A stretch of 64,000 bases of DNA from an uncultured SAR324 cluster bacterium. Lineage in GTDB: Bacteria; SAR324; NAC60-12. The stretch's first letter is position 1. Every line of letters begins with the position of its first letter. The notes under the pieces were generated by a model. That model searched no databases. It had not been told where the DNA came from and saw only the letters and a list, made by a program, of their open reading frames with translations. The translations under genes were made by a program, and so were the position numbers. Shown in pieces: positions 1 to 8,245 of the stretch. The DNA is taken from positions 372,001 through 436,000 of the forward strand of contig CAJJCY010000004.1 of NCBI GenBank assembly GCA_905182865.1, given 5' to 3'.

Positions 1-1
1 T

Positions 2-623
2 GCAGCCAGTGGTCTTGATCCAGCCAGAATTACTTCAAAAACTCTAAAGTCTCTTGATGAAGCTCAAAGCAGTCTCTGTGCAAGTCAAACTGAGATTGGC
101 GCTAAAACTGTACTGACGCCTTCCGGAGGAAAACAACTTTCAGCACTTTTTGCTGGACCTTCAGTTTGTGACTGGATTTTAGAAACAAAAGAGGTTTCAG
201 ACAAAACTCAGCATTTTGTCGTAGAAAAAGTTGATCACCCTTTTCTAATAGCAGCAGCTGTTGGAGCATTAAAATCCGGAAATTGGGAGATTTGCTGGCA
301 GGATTCCGGAGGCACTCTCTGTAATGTTTTGACAGGTCAGAATGGAAACTGGAAAACTTCATTGGAAGGAAATGAGATTTTTCAACAGCACAGTCCAGCG
401 GATGTGTCAATCAAATCTGCGGAAAGTAGTTTGTTCAGTTCTAAAAAGTGGATTGAGAAAAACACATTTTCTGAGAAAAACAGTCAAGATGTTTTGGAAT
501 CAGGAGTACCATTATACGAATCCTGGCCGATAATCCATAAATTATTTTTCTCGCTGCCTGGTTGCTTCCACCGAGGAGTCGCACAAGTCTGGCGCCGGAG
601 CCGGTTTGGTGGATACGGATTAA
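2..623 (+). pseudogene. DUF3726-like protein, 3' part, frameshifted
   Basis: The reading frame enters from the left edge and codes for a soluble protein without a signal peptide. Read through to its own stop it ends at 646 with a basic, unconvincing tail. Shifting frame near 520-540 instead gives a tail ending GAGAGLVDTD and stopping at 621-623. The stretch before that tail (SRCLVASTEESHKSGAGAG) resembles, from memory, the conserved C-terminus of the DUF3726 family. I therefore read this as one gene with a single indel about 30 codons before its end. The 5' end lies outside the window. Function is unknown. The purine genes downstream start after a gap of about 140 bases, so a shared transcript is uncertain. 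Confidence 0.5.
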
Positions 624-765
624 AAACTAATTGCACTAAAACATAACTTCCAGCTCTATGGTCTTTACTGTAGTAATTGCTTTAGTTATGATTGATATGC
701 AGACAGTTTGTTATGACTTATTAAATTTTCATTAATTTTTCATTATTAGGTACTTACTAGATCAG

Positions 766-1218
766 ATGTCACACACAAAAACTATGAATCCTCTGATAGA
801 TATTCAGAAAATTGCAAGGCAGGTTTCTTTGTCCGACTTTAACCCGGATGTTATTGTTGGAGTTTCAAGAGGTGGGCTTGTTCCTGGTGTTGCCCTCAGT
901 CACTGGTTTCAATTGCCGATGGTTCCAATTCAAACAGCACTGAGAGATTTTCCAACCTGGGTAAAATATAAACCTGAGCAAGCACACAAAAAAGTACTGA
1001 TTGTGGATGATGTTTGTGATGGAGGCGAAACATTCCACAAAATTCATGAGGAAATCAAAGAATTTTGCGAGGAACCAAAGTTTGCCTCTCTCTGGTGGAA
1101 CAATGAATGTGATTTTACACCGCATTATTACGCCAGAGAAGTAGCCAAAGACAGTGAAAAACTCTGGATTCATTTTCCCTGGGAATTTGAAAATACTCAA
1201 CAATACATAACTGATTAA
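766..1218 (+). CDS. Purine phosphoribosyltransferase (Gpt/Hpt-like)
   Basis: A 150-residue type I phosphoribosyltransferase. It would transfer the ribose-5-phosphate of PRPP to a purine base in salvage. The PRPP-binding loop is seen as VLIVDDVCDGGETF at about residues 85-98, and an upstream GVSRGGLVPG loop at about 32-41 binds pyrophosphate. The length suits the xanthine/hypoxanthine-guanine class. The base specificity cannot be read from the sequence. The next gene, GMP reductase, begins two bases after the stop codon, so the two are almost certainly cotranscribed and form a guanine-to-IMP salvage pair. A cytosolic enzyme. Confidence 0.8.
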   Translation: MSHTKTMNPLIDIQKIARQVSLSDFNPDVIVGVSRGGLVPGVALSHWFQLPMVPIQTALRDFPTWVKYKPEQAHKKVLIVDDVCDGGETFHKIHEEIKEFCEEPKFASLWWNNECDFTPHYYAREVAKDSEKLWIHFPWEFENTQQYITD

Positions 1219-1220
1219 AT

Positions 1221-2264
1221 ATGTATATTGAAAATGAAGTCAAATATGATTTTTCAGACGTGCTGATTAAACCGAAGCGCAGCTACTATACTTCCCGAAA
1301 AGAGGTTGATCTGGAAAGGGATTTCAAATTTAAGTGGTCCAATCTGTCCTGGAAAGGAGTCCCGATTGTTGCGGCAAATATGGATACTGTAGGAACAATC
1401 GGTTCTGCTGAAGTCCTTAGCAAACACAAAGTACTGACCTGTTTGCATAAATTTCATACTGCGGATGAATTACTTAAAATATCCAGTGGTATAAAGAAAA
1501 ATGTTGCAATCACTATAGGAGTCGCAGAAGGTTTGCAGGCACTGTATGATCTCGGTGAGCAAATAAAAGATTTTAATTTTATCTGTATTGATGTAGCAAA
1601 CGGTTACACCGAACAGTTTTGTGATTTTATTAAACTGGCACGCTCTGAGTTTGAAAACAAAATAATTATTGCTGGCAATGTTTGTACGCCGGAAATGACG
1701 GAACAGCTTATTTTGTCAGGTGCAGATATCGTTAAAGTTGGGATTGGAGGGGGCTCTGCATGTCTTACCAGAAATGTGGCCGGAGTCGGAATTCCTCAGT
1801 TAAGTGCAGTTATCGAGTGTTCTGATGCAGCGCACGGAATTGGTGGGATGGTCATGTCAGACGGCGGTTGTACTTGTTCCGGTGACATTAGTAAAGCATT
1901 TGGAGCAAATGCCGATTTTGTGATGCTGGGCGGCTTGTTTGCCGGTCATGATGAGAATAGTGAGACTATTACGGAAAATAAAATTTCAGGAGAAAAAACA
2001 GTCGAGTTTTACGGAATGGCCAGCAGTACTGCGTTGGAAAAATATTACAGTGATAACAAAGGGAAGGATTATAAGGCTAGTGAAGGAAAACTTGTATCAA
2101 TACCTTACAAGGGGGCATTGGAAAACACTTTACTTAATCTTTTAGGAGGTGTCCGGAGTACATGTACATATATTGGTGCAAAACGCATTAAAGATATGCC
2201 TAAATGTACTACATTTGTACGTTGTACACAGCAAGTTAATCAAGTGTTTAATGCATTTGGATAA
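1221..2264 (+). CDS. guaC: GMP reductase
   Basis: This 347-residue protein has exactly the length of E. coli GuaC and follows it closely from end to end as I remember that sequence. It reduces GMP to IMP with NADPH, releasing ammonia. Visible landmarks are DVLIKPKRS near the N-terminus, AANMDTVGT at 51-59, the catalytic-cysteine loop GGGSACLTR with Cys181, and MSDGGCT around 210. There is no CBS-domain insert, which separates it from most IMP dehydrogenases. It starts two bases after the phosphoribosyltransferase gene. Creatinase follows, hinting at a local theme of nitrogen recovery from purines and guanidino compounds. Confidence 0.93.
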   Translation: MYIENEVKYDFSDVLIKPKRSYYTSRKEVDLERDFKFKWSNLSWKGVPIVAANMDTVGTIGSAEVLSKHKVLTCLHKFHTADELLKISSGIKKNVAITIGVAEGLQALYDLGEQIKDFNFICIDVANGYTEQFCDFIKLARSEFENKIIIAGNVCTPEMTEQLILSGADIVKVGIGGGSACLTRNVAGVGIPQLSAVIECSDAAHGIGGMVMSDGGCTCSGDISKAFGANADFVMLGGLFAGHDENSETITENKISGEKTVEFYGMASSTALEKYYSDNKGKDYKASEGKLVSIPYKGALENTLLNLLGGVRSTCTYIGAKRIKDMPKCTTFVRCTQQVNQVFNAFG

Positions 2265-2332
2265 TTTTTTGCACTCAATTTATTTCAATTCAAAACGGGA
2301 GGAAACAAACCCCAATATTTTCTGCAGCTGAA

Positions 2333-3469
2333 ATGGAAAACCGTTTGGCTAAATTGCGGACTCAGATGGCTGTAGAAAATATAGATGCAGTTATTTTTAC
2401 TTCAATTCATAATATCAATTATTACAATCATTTCGTTTACTGCTCTTTCGGACGACCATACGGATTGGTGGTGACACAGGATAAACTTAAGTCAATAACT
2501 GCAAATATTGACGGAGGACAGCCTTGGCGTCGGGGTTTTGGGGAGAATGTTATTTTTACCGACTGGGAAAAGGATAATTATTTCAAGGCTATGCAACAGG
2601 AAGTAACGAATTCAGGGAGAGTTGGGATAGAGTATGATCACATCAATCTGGAAAACCTGAAGAAACTTCAGGACGCTTTGTCTGAAGCAGAACTTGTGGA
2701 CATTTCAAAAATGACCATGCGGCAGCGGATGGTAAAATCTGCAGAAGAAATAGAATTGATCCGCAACGGTGCACAGGTAGCGGATATCGGAGGAGCGGCC
2801 TGTGTGGAGGCGATTGGGGAGGGCGTTCCGGAATACGAAGTAGCTTTGCACTCCACTCAAGCGATGGTTCGCGAAATTTCCAGACGCTATCCTGAAAGTG
2901 ACATTATGGATACCTGGACATGGTTTCAGTCCGGAATCAACACGGATGGTGCTCACAATCCCGTCAGTACTCGTAAAATACAAAAAGGGGATATTCTTAG
3001 CCTTAACTGCTTCCCGATGATTGGAGGCTATTACACGGCTTTAGAGAGGACTTTATTTTTTAATCATGCATCAGACCGTCATTTGGAAATATGGGAAGTC
3101 AATGTCGATGTACATCGGCGAGGTTTGGAACTGATTCGACCAGGAGCGCGCTGTTGTGATATTGCAGAGGAACTGAATGAAATCTTTATAAAGCATGATT
3201 TGCTGCAATACCGAACATTTGGATATGGACACTCCTTCGGAAGTCTTTCTCACTATTACGGACGGGAAGCCGGGCTTGAACTGCGTGAAGATATTGAAAC
3301 AGTGCTAGAACCGAACATGATCGTCTCAATAGAACCAATGGTGATGCTTCCGGAAACTTTGCCTGGGGCTGGAGGATACCGAGAACATGATATTCTTGTA
3401 GTGACTGAAGATGGTGCGGAAAATATCACTGCTTTCCCTTTTGGTCCGGAACACAATATTATCCGCTAA
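2333..3469 (+). CDS. Creatinase (creatine amidinohydrolase)
   Basis: A pita-bread (M24) fold enzyme that hydrolyses creatine to sarcosine and urea. It matches Pseudomonas putida creatinase almost throughout as I recall it, including NIDGGQPWRR and DTWTWFQSGINTDGAHNP. The three active-site residues of creatinase (His232, Glu262, Glu358 there) correspond to His208, Glu238 and Glu334 here, and metal-aminopeptidase ligands are absent. The first ATG is at 2333, but similarity continues upstream (NGRKQTPIFSAAEM, about 2294-2335) into a stretch with no ATG, GTG or TTG before an in-frame stop at 2249. The start is therefore uncertain, either truncated or a rare codon such as ATT. A strong GGGAGG lies at 2297-2302, too far from the ATG to serve it. 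Confidence 0.88.
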   Translation: MENRLAKLRTQMAVENIDAVIFTSIHNINYYNHFVYCSFGRPYGLVVTQDKLKSITANIDGGQPWRRGFGENVIFTDWEKDNYFKAMQQEVTNSGRVGIEYDHINLENLKKLQDALSEAELVDISKMTMRQRMVKSAEEIELIRNGAQVADIGGAACVEAIGEGVPEYEVALHSTQAMVREISRRYPESDIMDTWTWFQSGINTDGAHNPVSTRKIQKGDILSLNCFPMIGGYYTALERTLFFNHASDRHLEIWEVNVDVHRRGLELIRPGARCCDIAEELNEIFIKHDLLQYRTFGYGHSFGSLSHYYGREAGLELREDIETVLEPNMIVSIEPMVMLPETLPGAGGYREHDILVVTEDGAENITAFPFGPEHNIIR

Positions 3470-3481
3470 GTCAAACAGTTT

Positions 3482-3838
3482 CTATAGAAATTCTGCTAGG
3501 GACTTTCCGTTGACGGTTATAGTTGAGTGTTCATCTTCAATCACTAATTTTGAATTGCTGGAAACATGAGTTTCTTGAGGTTGTGTTTTTATCAATTCTT
3601 CAGGACGTCTTTTCCAAATAGTCAGGATCAGGAAATAGCCTGTCATTCCACCCATCATTAGAATTCCGGCCACAACAATTTTGGAGTCCACTCCCAACTC
3701 GGCTACCATCCACAGTGCCGGCAGGAATCCGCCTACAGGGTATTGCTCAGCATTATTTGCATTGATCAGCAGCATACTGATTACTGAAAAGACTGTACCT
3801 GTTCCTGCACCAATCAAAAAAATGTTAAAGGTTTCCAT
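3482..3838 (-). CDS. Small membrane protein of unknown function
   Basis: A 118-residue protein I do not recognise. It has two likely membrane helices, one at about residues 5-26 and one at about 52-74. A conserved-looking Gly/Pro-rich loop (YPVGGFLPALWM) lies between them. A charged, soluble tail ends EDEHSTITVNGKSLAEFL. It converges tail to tail with creatinase, 12 bases away. Its upstream region faces the ABC transporter genes. No function is assigned. Confidence 0.5.
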   Translation of the reverse strand: METFNIFLIGAGTGTVFSVISMLLINANNAEQYPVGGFLPALWMVAELGVDSKIVVAGILMMGGMTGYFLILTIWKRRPEELIKTQPQETHVSSNSKLVIEDEHSTITVNGKSLAEFL

Positions 3839-4077
3839 AAAATTTCAAAATAAACGTGTTTAAAAAGTAATATATATAAAATAACAATATCTACTCAATT
3901 AAAGATAAAACAATTTTTTAAAAAAAATTCAAGTTGTTTAATTTTAACAGTTGTAGCTCTAACGATACAATATGATACTAAATACAGCAGGACTTAATTT
4001 GATTTCAGTCAAAGTGTTTTGTATACTGAAACAGTATTTTATCATCAAAAAACAGCATATATTTACACAACAAAATT

Positions 4078-4740
4078 ATGATTCTTGAAATTAAGGGATT
4101 AGATAAATTCTTCCCACAGACCGATCACGATAAAATTGAAGTCCTGAAAAACTTAAATCTGCAAGTTGAGGAAGGAGAAACGGTTGCGGTTGTTGGGCAA
4201 TCCGGAAGCGGTAAGTCAACTCTACTGTCACTGTTGGCTGGATTGGATCGTCAAAGCTCAGGTTCACTTCGTTTGCGTGGTCAGGAAATTTCCGCAATGA
4301 GCGAAGTTAAACTTACGCAATTCCGTGCAGAAAACATAGGCATCATTTTTCAGCAGTTTTATTTGATGCCGCACCTGACGGCGTTGGAAAATGTTTCCCT
4401 GCCGTTGGAAATGTTTGGGCACAAAGACAGTCTGCAACGTGCTAGAGAGGCTCTGCTGCAGGTGGGACTTGAGGAACGTGAAAAACATTTTCCACATCAA
4501 CTCAGCGGCGGTGAATCACAAAGGGTTGCTATTGCCAGAGCTATAGTTATTCGTCCAGCAATTTTACTAGCTGACGAACCAACAGGAAATCTGGACAATG
4601 CAACAGGAGTACAAGTAAGCAACCTGCTTTTTGATCTTGTGCAGACGACAGGGATGACCTTGCTGTTGGTAACACACAATACTGAATTGGCTCTGCGCTG
4701 CTCAAGACAGTTGACGCTTCAATCCGGAACTTTTCAATGA
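4078..4740 (+). CDS. ABC transporter ATP-binding protein (YbbA/LolD type)
   Basis: A 220-residue ATPase of the MacB/LolD/YbbA branch. It shows Walker A GQSGSGKST at about 40-48, signature LSGGE at about 142 and Walker B ILLADEPTGNLD at about 163-174. The next gene, a large FtsX-type permease, begins inside its stop codon (ATGA overlap), so the two form one transporter. In E. coli the YbbA-YbbP pair with this architecture sits beside a lysophospholipase. Substrate is unknown; these systems usually move lipids, lipoproteins or peptides or do mechanical work at the envelope rather than pumping small solutes. Confidence 0.87.
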   Translation: MILEIKGLDKFFPQTDHDKIEVLKNLNLQVEEGETVAVVGQSGSGKSTLLSLLAGLDRQSSGSLRLRGQEISAMSEVKLTQFRAENIGIIFQQFYLMPHLTALENVSLPLEMFGHKDSLQRAREALLQVGLEEREKHFPHQLSGGESQRVAIARAIVIRPAILLADEPTGNLDNATGVQVSNLLFDLVQTTGMTLLLVTHNTELALRCSRQLTLQSGTFQ

Positions 4741-7325
4741 AAAATCCACCAGCATTTTTCTGGCTTAAACTGGCCTTTAGGGAGTTGCTTAACAATCGAC
4801 GTTTCAGTCTCTTTTTTCTTTTCAACCTTGCCTTGGGACTTGCCGGTTTTATCGCCTTAGATTCCTTCAAAGAATCGCTTGATAATCATCTTGGCCAAAA
4901 CTCAAAAGCCATTCTCGGAGCAGATATAGCGCTGACCAGTTATCTGCCGTTTGAGGAAAAAACTTTGGACGCTCTTGAAGCAAGGTTCCCGCAAAACACT
5001 TTGTCCACCCGTAAAACATCTCTGTTTACAATGGTGGCGACAGAAGATCAGACACGATTGGTGCAGATTACAGGTATTGAGAAAGAATTTCCGTTTTATG
5101 GAAAAATGGTTTTGAAAAATAATGGAGTTGTGGAAAGTAAAAATGTTGAGCAAAGTCTGGCTTTGTCTGGAGAAGCCTGGGTTTATCCGGAATTGTTGTT
5201 CATGCTGGGGTTAAAATTAGGTGGAAGTCTTAAAATTGGTGAGAAAAAATTCAGGATTGCAGACACAGTTCTTGATGATCCCAGCAGTTCATTTTCATCT
5301 TTCGGACTTGCTCCGCGTGTTTATCTCGCTTACTCACAAATGCAGGAAACCGCTCTGCTAAGTAAAAAAAGCAGGATCAGCTACCAGCGTTTGTACCGAC
5401 TACCAGATGGCACTGACCTTTCAGGACTTGTGGTTAAACTGCAAAATAAAATTAATAGTTTTGAAGGATCAGACTCAAAAATCAGAATCTTGACCCATAA
5501 AAGAGCCGGTAATAACCTTGGACGTCTGTTGGGCTACCTCAACGATTATTTGGGTCTAGTGGCAATGATCGCTGTTTTTCTGGCAGGAATAGGTGCGGCT
5601 TATCTTTTTCGTAATTATCTGGTTCATCGTTTTCGTGAAATTTCGATTTTAATGAGTCTGGGTGCAACCCGTCAGCAAACCTACCGGATGGTTTTGTGGC
5701 AGTTGGGATTGCTCGGGACAGGAGCGGCGTTGATTGCGATTATTATTTCTTTAGCTATTTTACCGCTTTTACCTTTGTTGCTTAAACAATTTCTGCCAAA
5801 TGGTTTTGAAACTCAGCTAAGTTTGGGTAGCCTGCTGTTTGCTCTTGTTTTAGGTGGTGTTGGTAGTTTGGTCTTTTGCCTGCCAGTCCTGTCAAGAATT
5901 CGTACAGTGCAACCGTTACAGCTTTTTCATAAAAATATTGGACAACAAGACGCCACTCCAGTCCTCTGGCGACAGGCCTTGAGTTATCTTCCGCTGCTGA
6001 TTTTATCATGGTCTTTGTCTGTCTGGCAGTCCCACTCTTTGATTGTGGGCAGTGCTTTTGTGGGGATGCTGTTGGCTTCAATTCTGTTTTTAGGCAGCAT
6101 AGCCTGGCTTGTTCTATTCCTGGCCGGAAAGTTAAGTCAAACTTCAGGTAGCACAATGAAGCGTCTTGCTTTCCGGAATCTTCAGCGTAATCGAACAGGA
6201 GCTATTTCCTGTTTTCTGGCACTGGCACTTGGAACTTTATTGATAAACTTGATTCCGCAAATTTATCAGGGTTTGCAGGAAGAAGTCTCCAGACCTGATG
6301 ATTTTCGCATTCCCAGCCTGTTTTTATTTGACATTCAGCCGGAACAAATGGAACCACTCCAGAAAACACTGTCAGCAGAAAAAGTTAACTTAAATTATCT
6401 CTCACCAATAGTGCGAGCACGTCTGGAAAAAGTGAACGGTAATAAATTTGATGCTAATAGTAAAGAAGTATCCCTGACTCGTGAACAGGAAAGACAACAG
6501 AACTTCCGGAGACATAACCTCAATCTGTCATACCGAACACAGCTTTCTGATTCTGAGCAGATTGTGGAGGGGCGTCCGATGACTACTAATTTTGATTTGG
6601 ATTCTGGAAAACCAGCGGAAATTTCACTGGAGGTACGTTATGCCGAAAGAATGGGTTTTAAACTGGGTGATTTATTAACCTTTAATGTACAGGAAGTTTT
6701 GGTTGAAGCCATCGTCATCAACCTGCGTCGTGTGCAGTGGAACAGTTTTCAACCTAATTTTTTCATACTTTTTCAACCCGGAGTTTTAGAAGATGCACCT
6801 GGAACTTTTGTAGGTTCAATTGGTGGGCTTGTCGCATCAAGAAGGATGAATGTACAAAACCTGATTGTCAGCGATTATCCAAACGTTTCAGTGATTGATG
6901 TGACTCGCATGGTGGGGCGAGTCTTGAAAATATCTGATCAAATGGTTTTGGCGCTCAGAATGATGGCTTATCTCTCAATTCTGGCGGGCCTGGTGGTTGT
7001 ATTTTCAATTGCGCGTCACGAAGTTGAGGGACGCCTCTGGGAACTGAATCTGCTTAAAGTACTTGGCGCAAGATTTTCTGACATCCAGAAGATGATACAA
7101 ATTGAATTTGCGGTATTGGGAATCTTCGCTGGCTTATTCGGCGTTGCTGTCAGCTTAATAATGTCTTATGGAATTTCCTGGTGGTTTTTTGAGAATTTGT
7201 GGAAATGGACATGGCAGACAAGTTTGGGCAGCATTATCGGAGTTACATCTTTAAGTGTTGGAGTAGCTTGGCTGGCTACTCAGCGTACTTTGAGAAGTTC
7301 TCCGCTTAATTTGTTAAGAAGTTAA
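4737..7325 (+). CDS. FtsX-family ABC permease (YbbP-like)
   Basis: An 862-residue integral membrane protein with the long YbbP layout. It has one N-terminal helix, a large periplasmic domain at about 45-260, a three- to four-helix FtsX block at about 265-400, further helices at about 415-470, a second periplasmic domain at about 510-720 and a C-terminal FtsX block. Coupling motifs such as FREISILMSLGAT and GRLWELNLLKVLGA occur once in each half, showing duplication. It overlaps the ATPase gene by four bases. Together they would form an envelope transporter with an unknown substrate. Confidence 0.85.
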   Translation: MKNPPAFFWLKLAFRELLNNRRFSLFFLFNLALGLAGFIALDSFKESLDNHLGQNSKAILGADIALTSYLPFEEKTLDALEARFPQNTLSTRKTSLFTMVATEDQTRLVQITGIEKEFPFYGKMVLKNNGVVESKNVEQSLALSGEAWVYPELLFMLGLKLGGSLKIGEKKFRIADTVLDDPSSSFSSFGLAPRVYLAYSQMQETALLSKKSRISYQRLYRLPDGTDLSGLVVKLQNKINSFEGSDSKIRILTHKRAGNNLGRLLGYLNDYLGLVAMIAVFLAGIGAAYLFRNYLVHRFREISILMSLGATRQQTYRMVLWQLGLLGTGAALIAIIISLAILPLLPLLLKQFLPNGFETQLSLGSLLFALVLGGVGSLVFCLPVLSRIRTVQPLQLFHKNIGQQDATPVLWRQALSYLPLLILSWSLSVWQSHSLIVGSAFVGMLLASILFLGSIAWLVLFLAGKLSQTSGSTMKRLAFRNLQRNRTGAISCFLALALGTLLINLIPQIYQGLQEEVSRPDDFRIPSLFLFDIQPEQMEPLQKTLSAEKVNLNYLSPIVRARLEKVNGNKFDANSKEVSLTREQERQQNFRRHNLNLSYRTQLSDSEQIVEGRPMTTNFDLDSGKPAEISLEVRYAERMGFKLGDLLTFNVQEVLVEAIVINLRRVQWNSFQPNFFILFQPGVLEDAPGTFVGSIGGLVASRRMNVQNLIVSDYPNVSVIDVTRMVGRVLKISDQMVLALRMMAYLSILAGLVVVFSIARHEVEGRLWELNLLKVLGARFSDIQKMIQIEFAVLGIFAGLFGVAVSLIMSYGISWWFFENLWKWTWQTSLGSIIGVTSLSVGVAWLATQRTLRSSPLNLLRS

Positions 7326-7490
7326 TGAAAATATTTATAGAAGCTGGATTTTAGAATTTTTTTGTTTTAGCATAATTAGTGAGGATTGTAGATCTAGTGT
7401 TTTAAACTTTTAAAACATTGAAATAAGAAGTAGCTGCTAGTTATTTTTTTTCCCTACATTCTATTGAATCCCTGAATAATACCTAGTCTC

Positions 7491-8234
7491 TTGTCTCATT
7501 ATATAGTAATTTTTGTTGCCGGAATAGCGGGTAGTTTCCACTGTATTGGAATGTGCGGTGGTTTTGCATGTGCCTTAGGAGTTGATCCAGCTGGAAAAAT
7601 AGCAACTCTATACCGTCACCTTTTATACAACACTGGTAGAGTAACAACTTATATGTTCATGGGTGGACTTGCCGGAATGGCTGGGCAGTCCCTTATTTTA
7701 TCAGATAGCATGTCTTCAAAATTACCCACGGACATATGGCACCACCACTCAACATTAGCTAATTTTGTAACCATTTTGCCTGAGACTCTAAGTACAGGTC
7801 AAAGAATACTAGCTGTTTTTGCCGGTCTGCTAATGTTGATCATGGCTCTCCAATTATTTGGATATTTACAACGACTTCATATTCTAACGACTGGTCTGGG
7901 CAGTAATACATTGGTTAGTTCTTTACGCGCTCTTCTAAATTCTCGCAGCAGATCAGCCACTTTGGCTTTTGGAGTATTCAACGGGTTCCTTCCATGTCCA
8001 TTGGTTTACGCATTTATAGCCTATGCCGCAGCGAGTGCAAATATTTTTTCAGGTATGATAACAATGGCTTCATTTGGTGTCGGAACCTTCCCGGCAATGA
8101 TTTTAATAGGTGGTTTAGGGCAATTTATAAATCATCATTGGCGGAAAAGAGCAGTATGGGTTGCAGGTTTGTTTATCATGTTATTGGGTTTGATTACCAT
8201 CCTTAGAGGACTTTTCCCTTTAACAGGACATTAA
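7491..8234 (+). CDS. Sulfite exporter TauE/SafE-like (DsbD_2) membrane protein
   Basis: A 247-residue polytopic protein of the type that commonly precedes the CcoI copper ATPase. The first helix carries the motif GIAGSFHCIGMCGGF, with paired cysteines typical of the DsbD_2 / YHS-less TauE-like family. Another helix has the NGFLPCPLVYAF motif. It may move copper or reducing equivalents during cbb3 oxidase assembly, but that is inferred from neighbours. The start must be TTG at 7491: an in-frame stop lies at 7473-7475 and there is no ATG between. No clear ribosome-binding site is visible. The ATPase begins 11 bases downstream. Confidence 0.75.
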   Translation: MSHYIVIFVAGIAGSFHCIGMCGGFACALGVDPAGKIATLYRHLLYNTGRVTTYMFMGGLAGMAGQSLILSDSMSSKLPTDIWHHHSTLANFVTILPETLSTGQRILAVFAGLLMLIMALQLFGYLQRLHILTTGLGSNTLVSSLRALLNSRSRSATLAFGVFNGFLPCPLVYAFIAYAAASANIFSGMITMASFGVGTFPAMILIGGLGQFINHHWRKRAVWVAGLFIMLLGLITILRGLFPLTGH

Positions 8235-8245
8235 AATTTTATGTG

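Noticed and set aside
329..646. A separate small gene starting at ATG 329 and ending at 646.
   Set aside because: The same frame is open from the left edge and continues a larger protein; the basic tail after 540 is a frameshift artefact.
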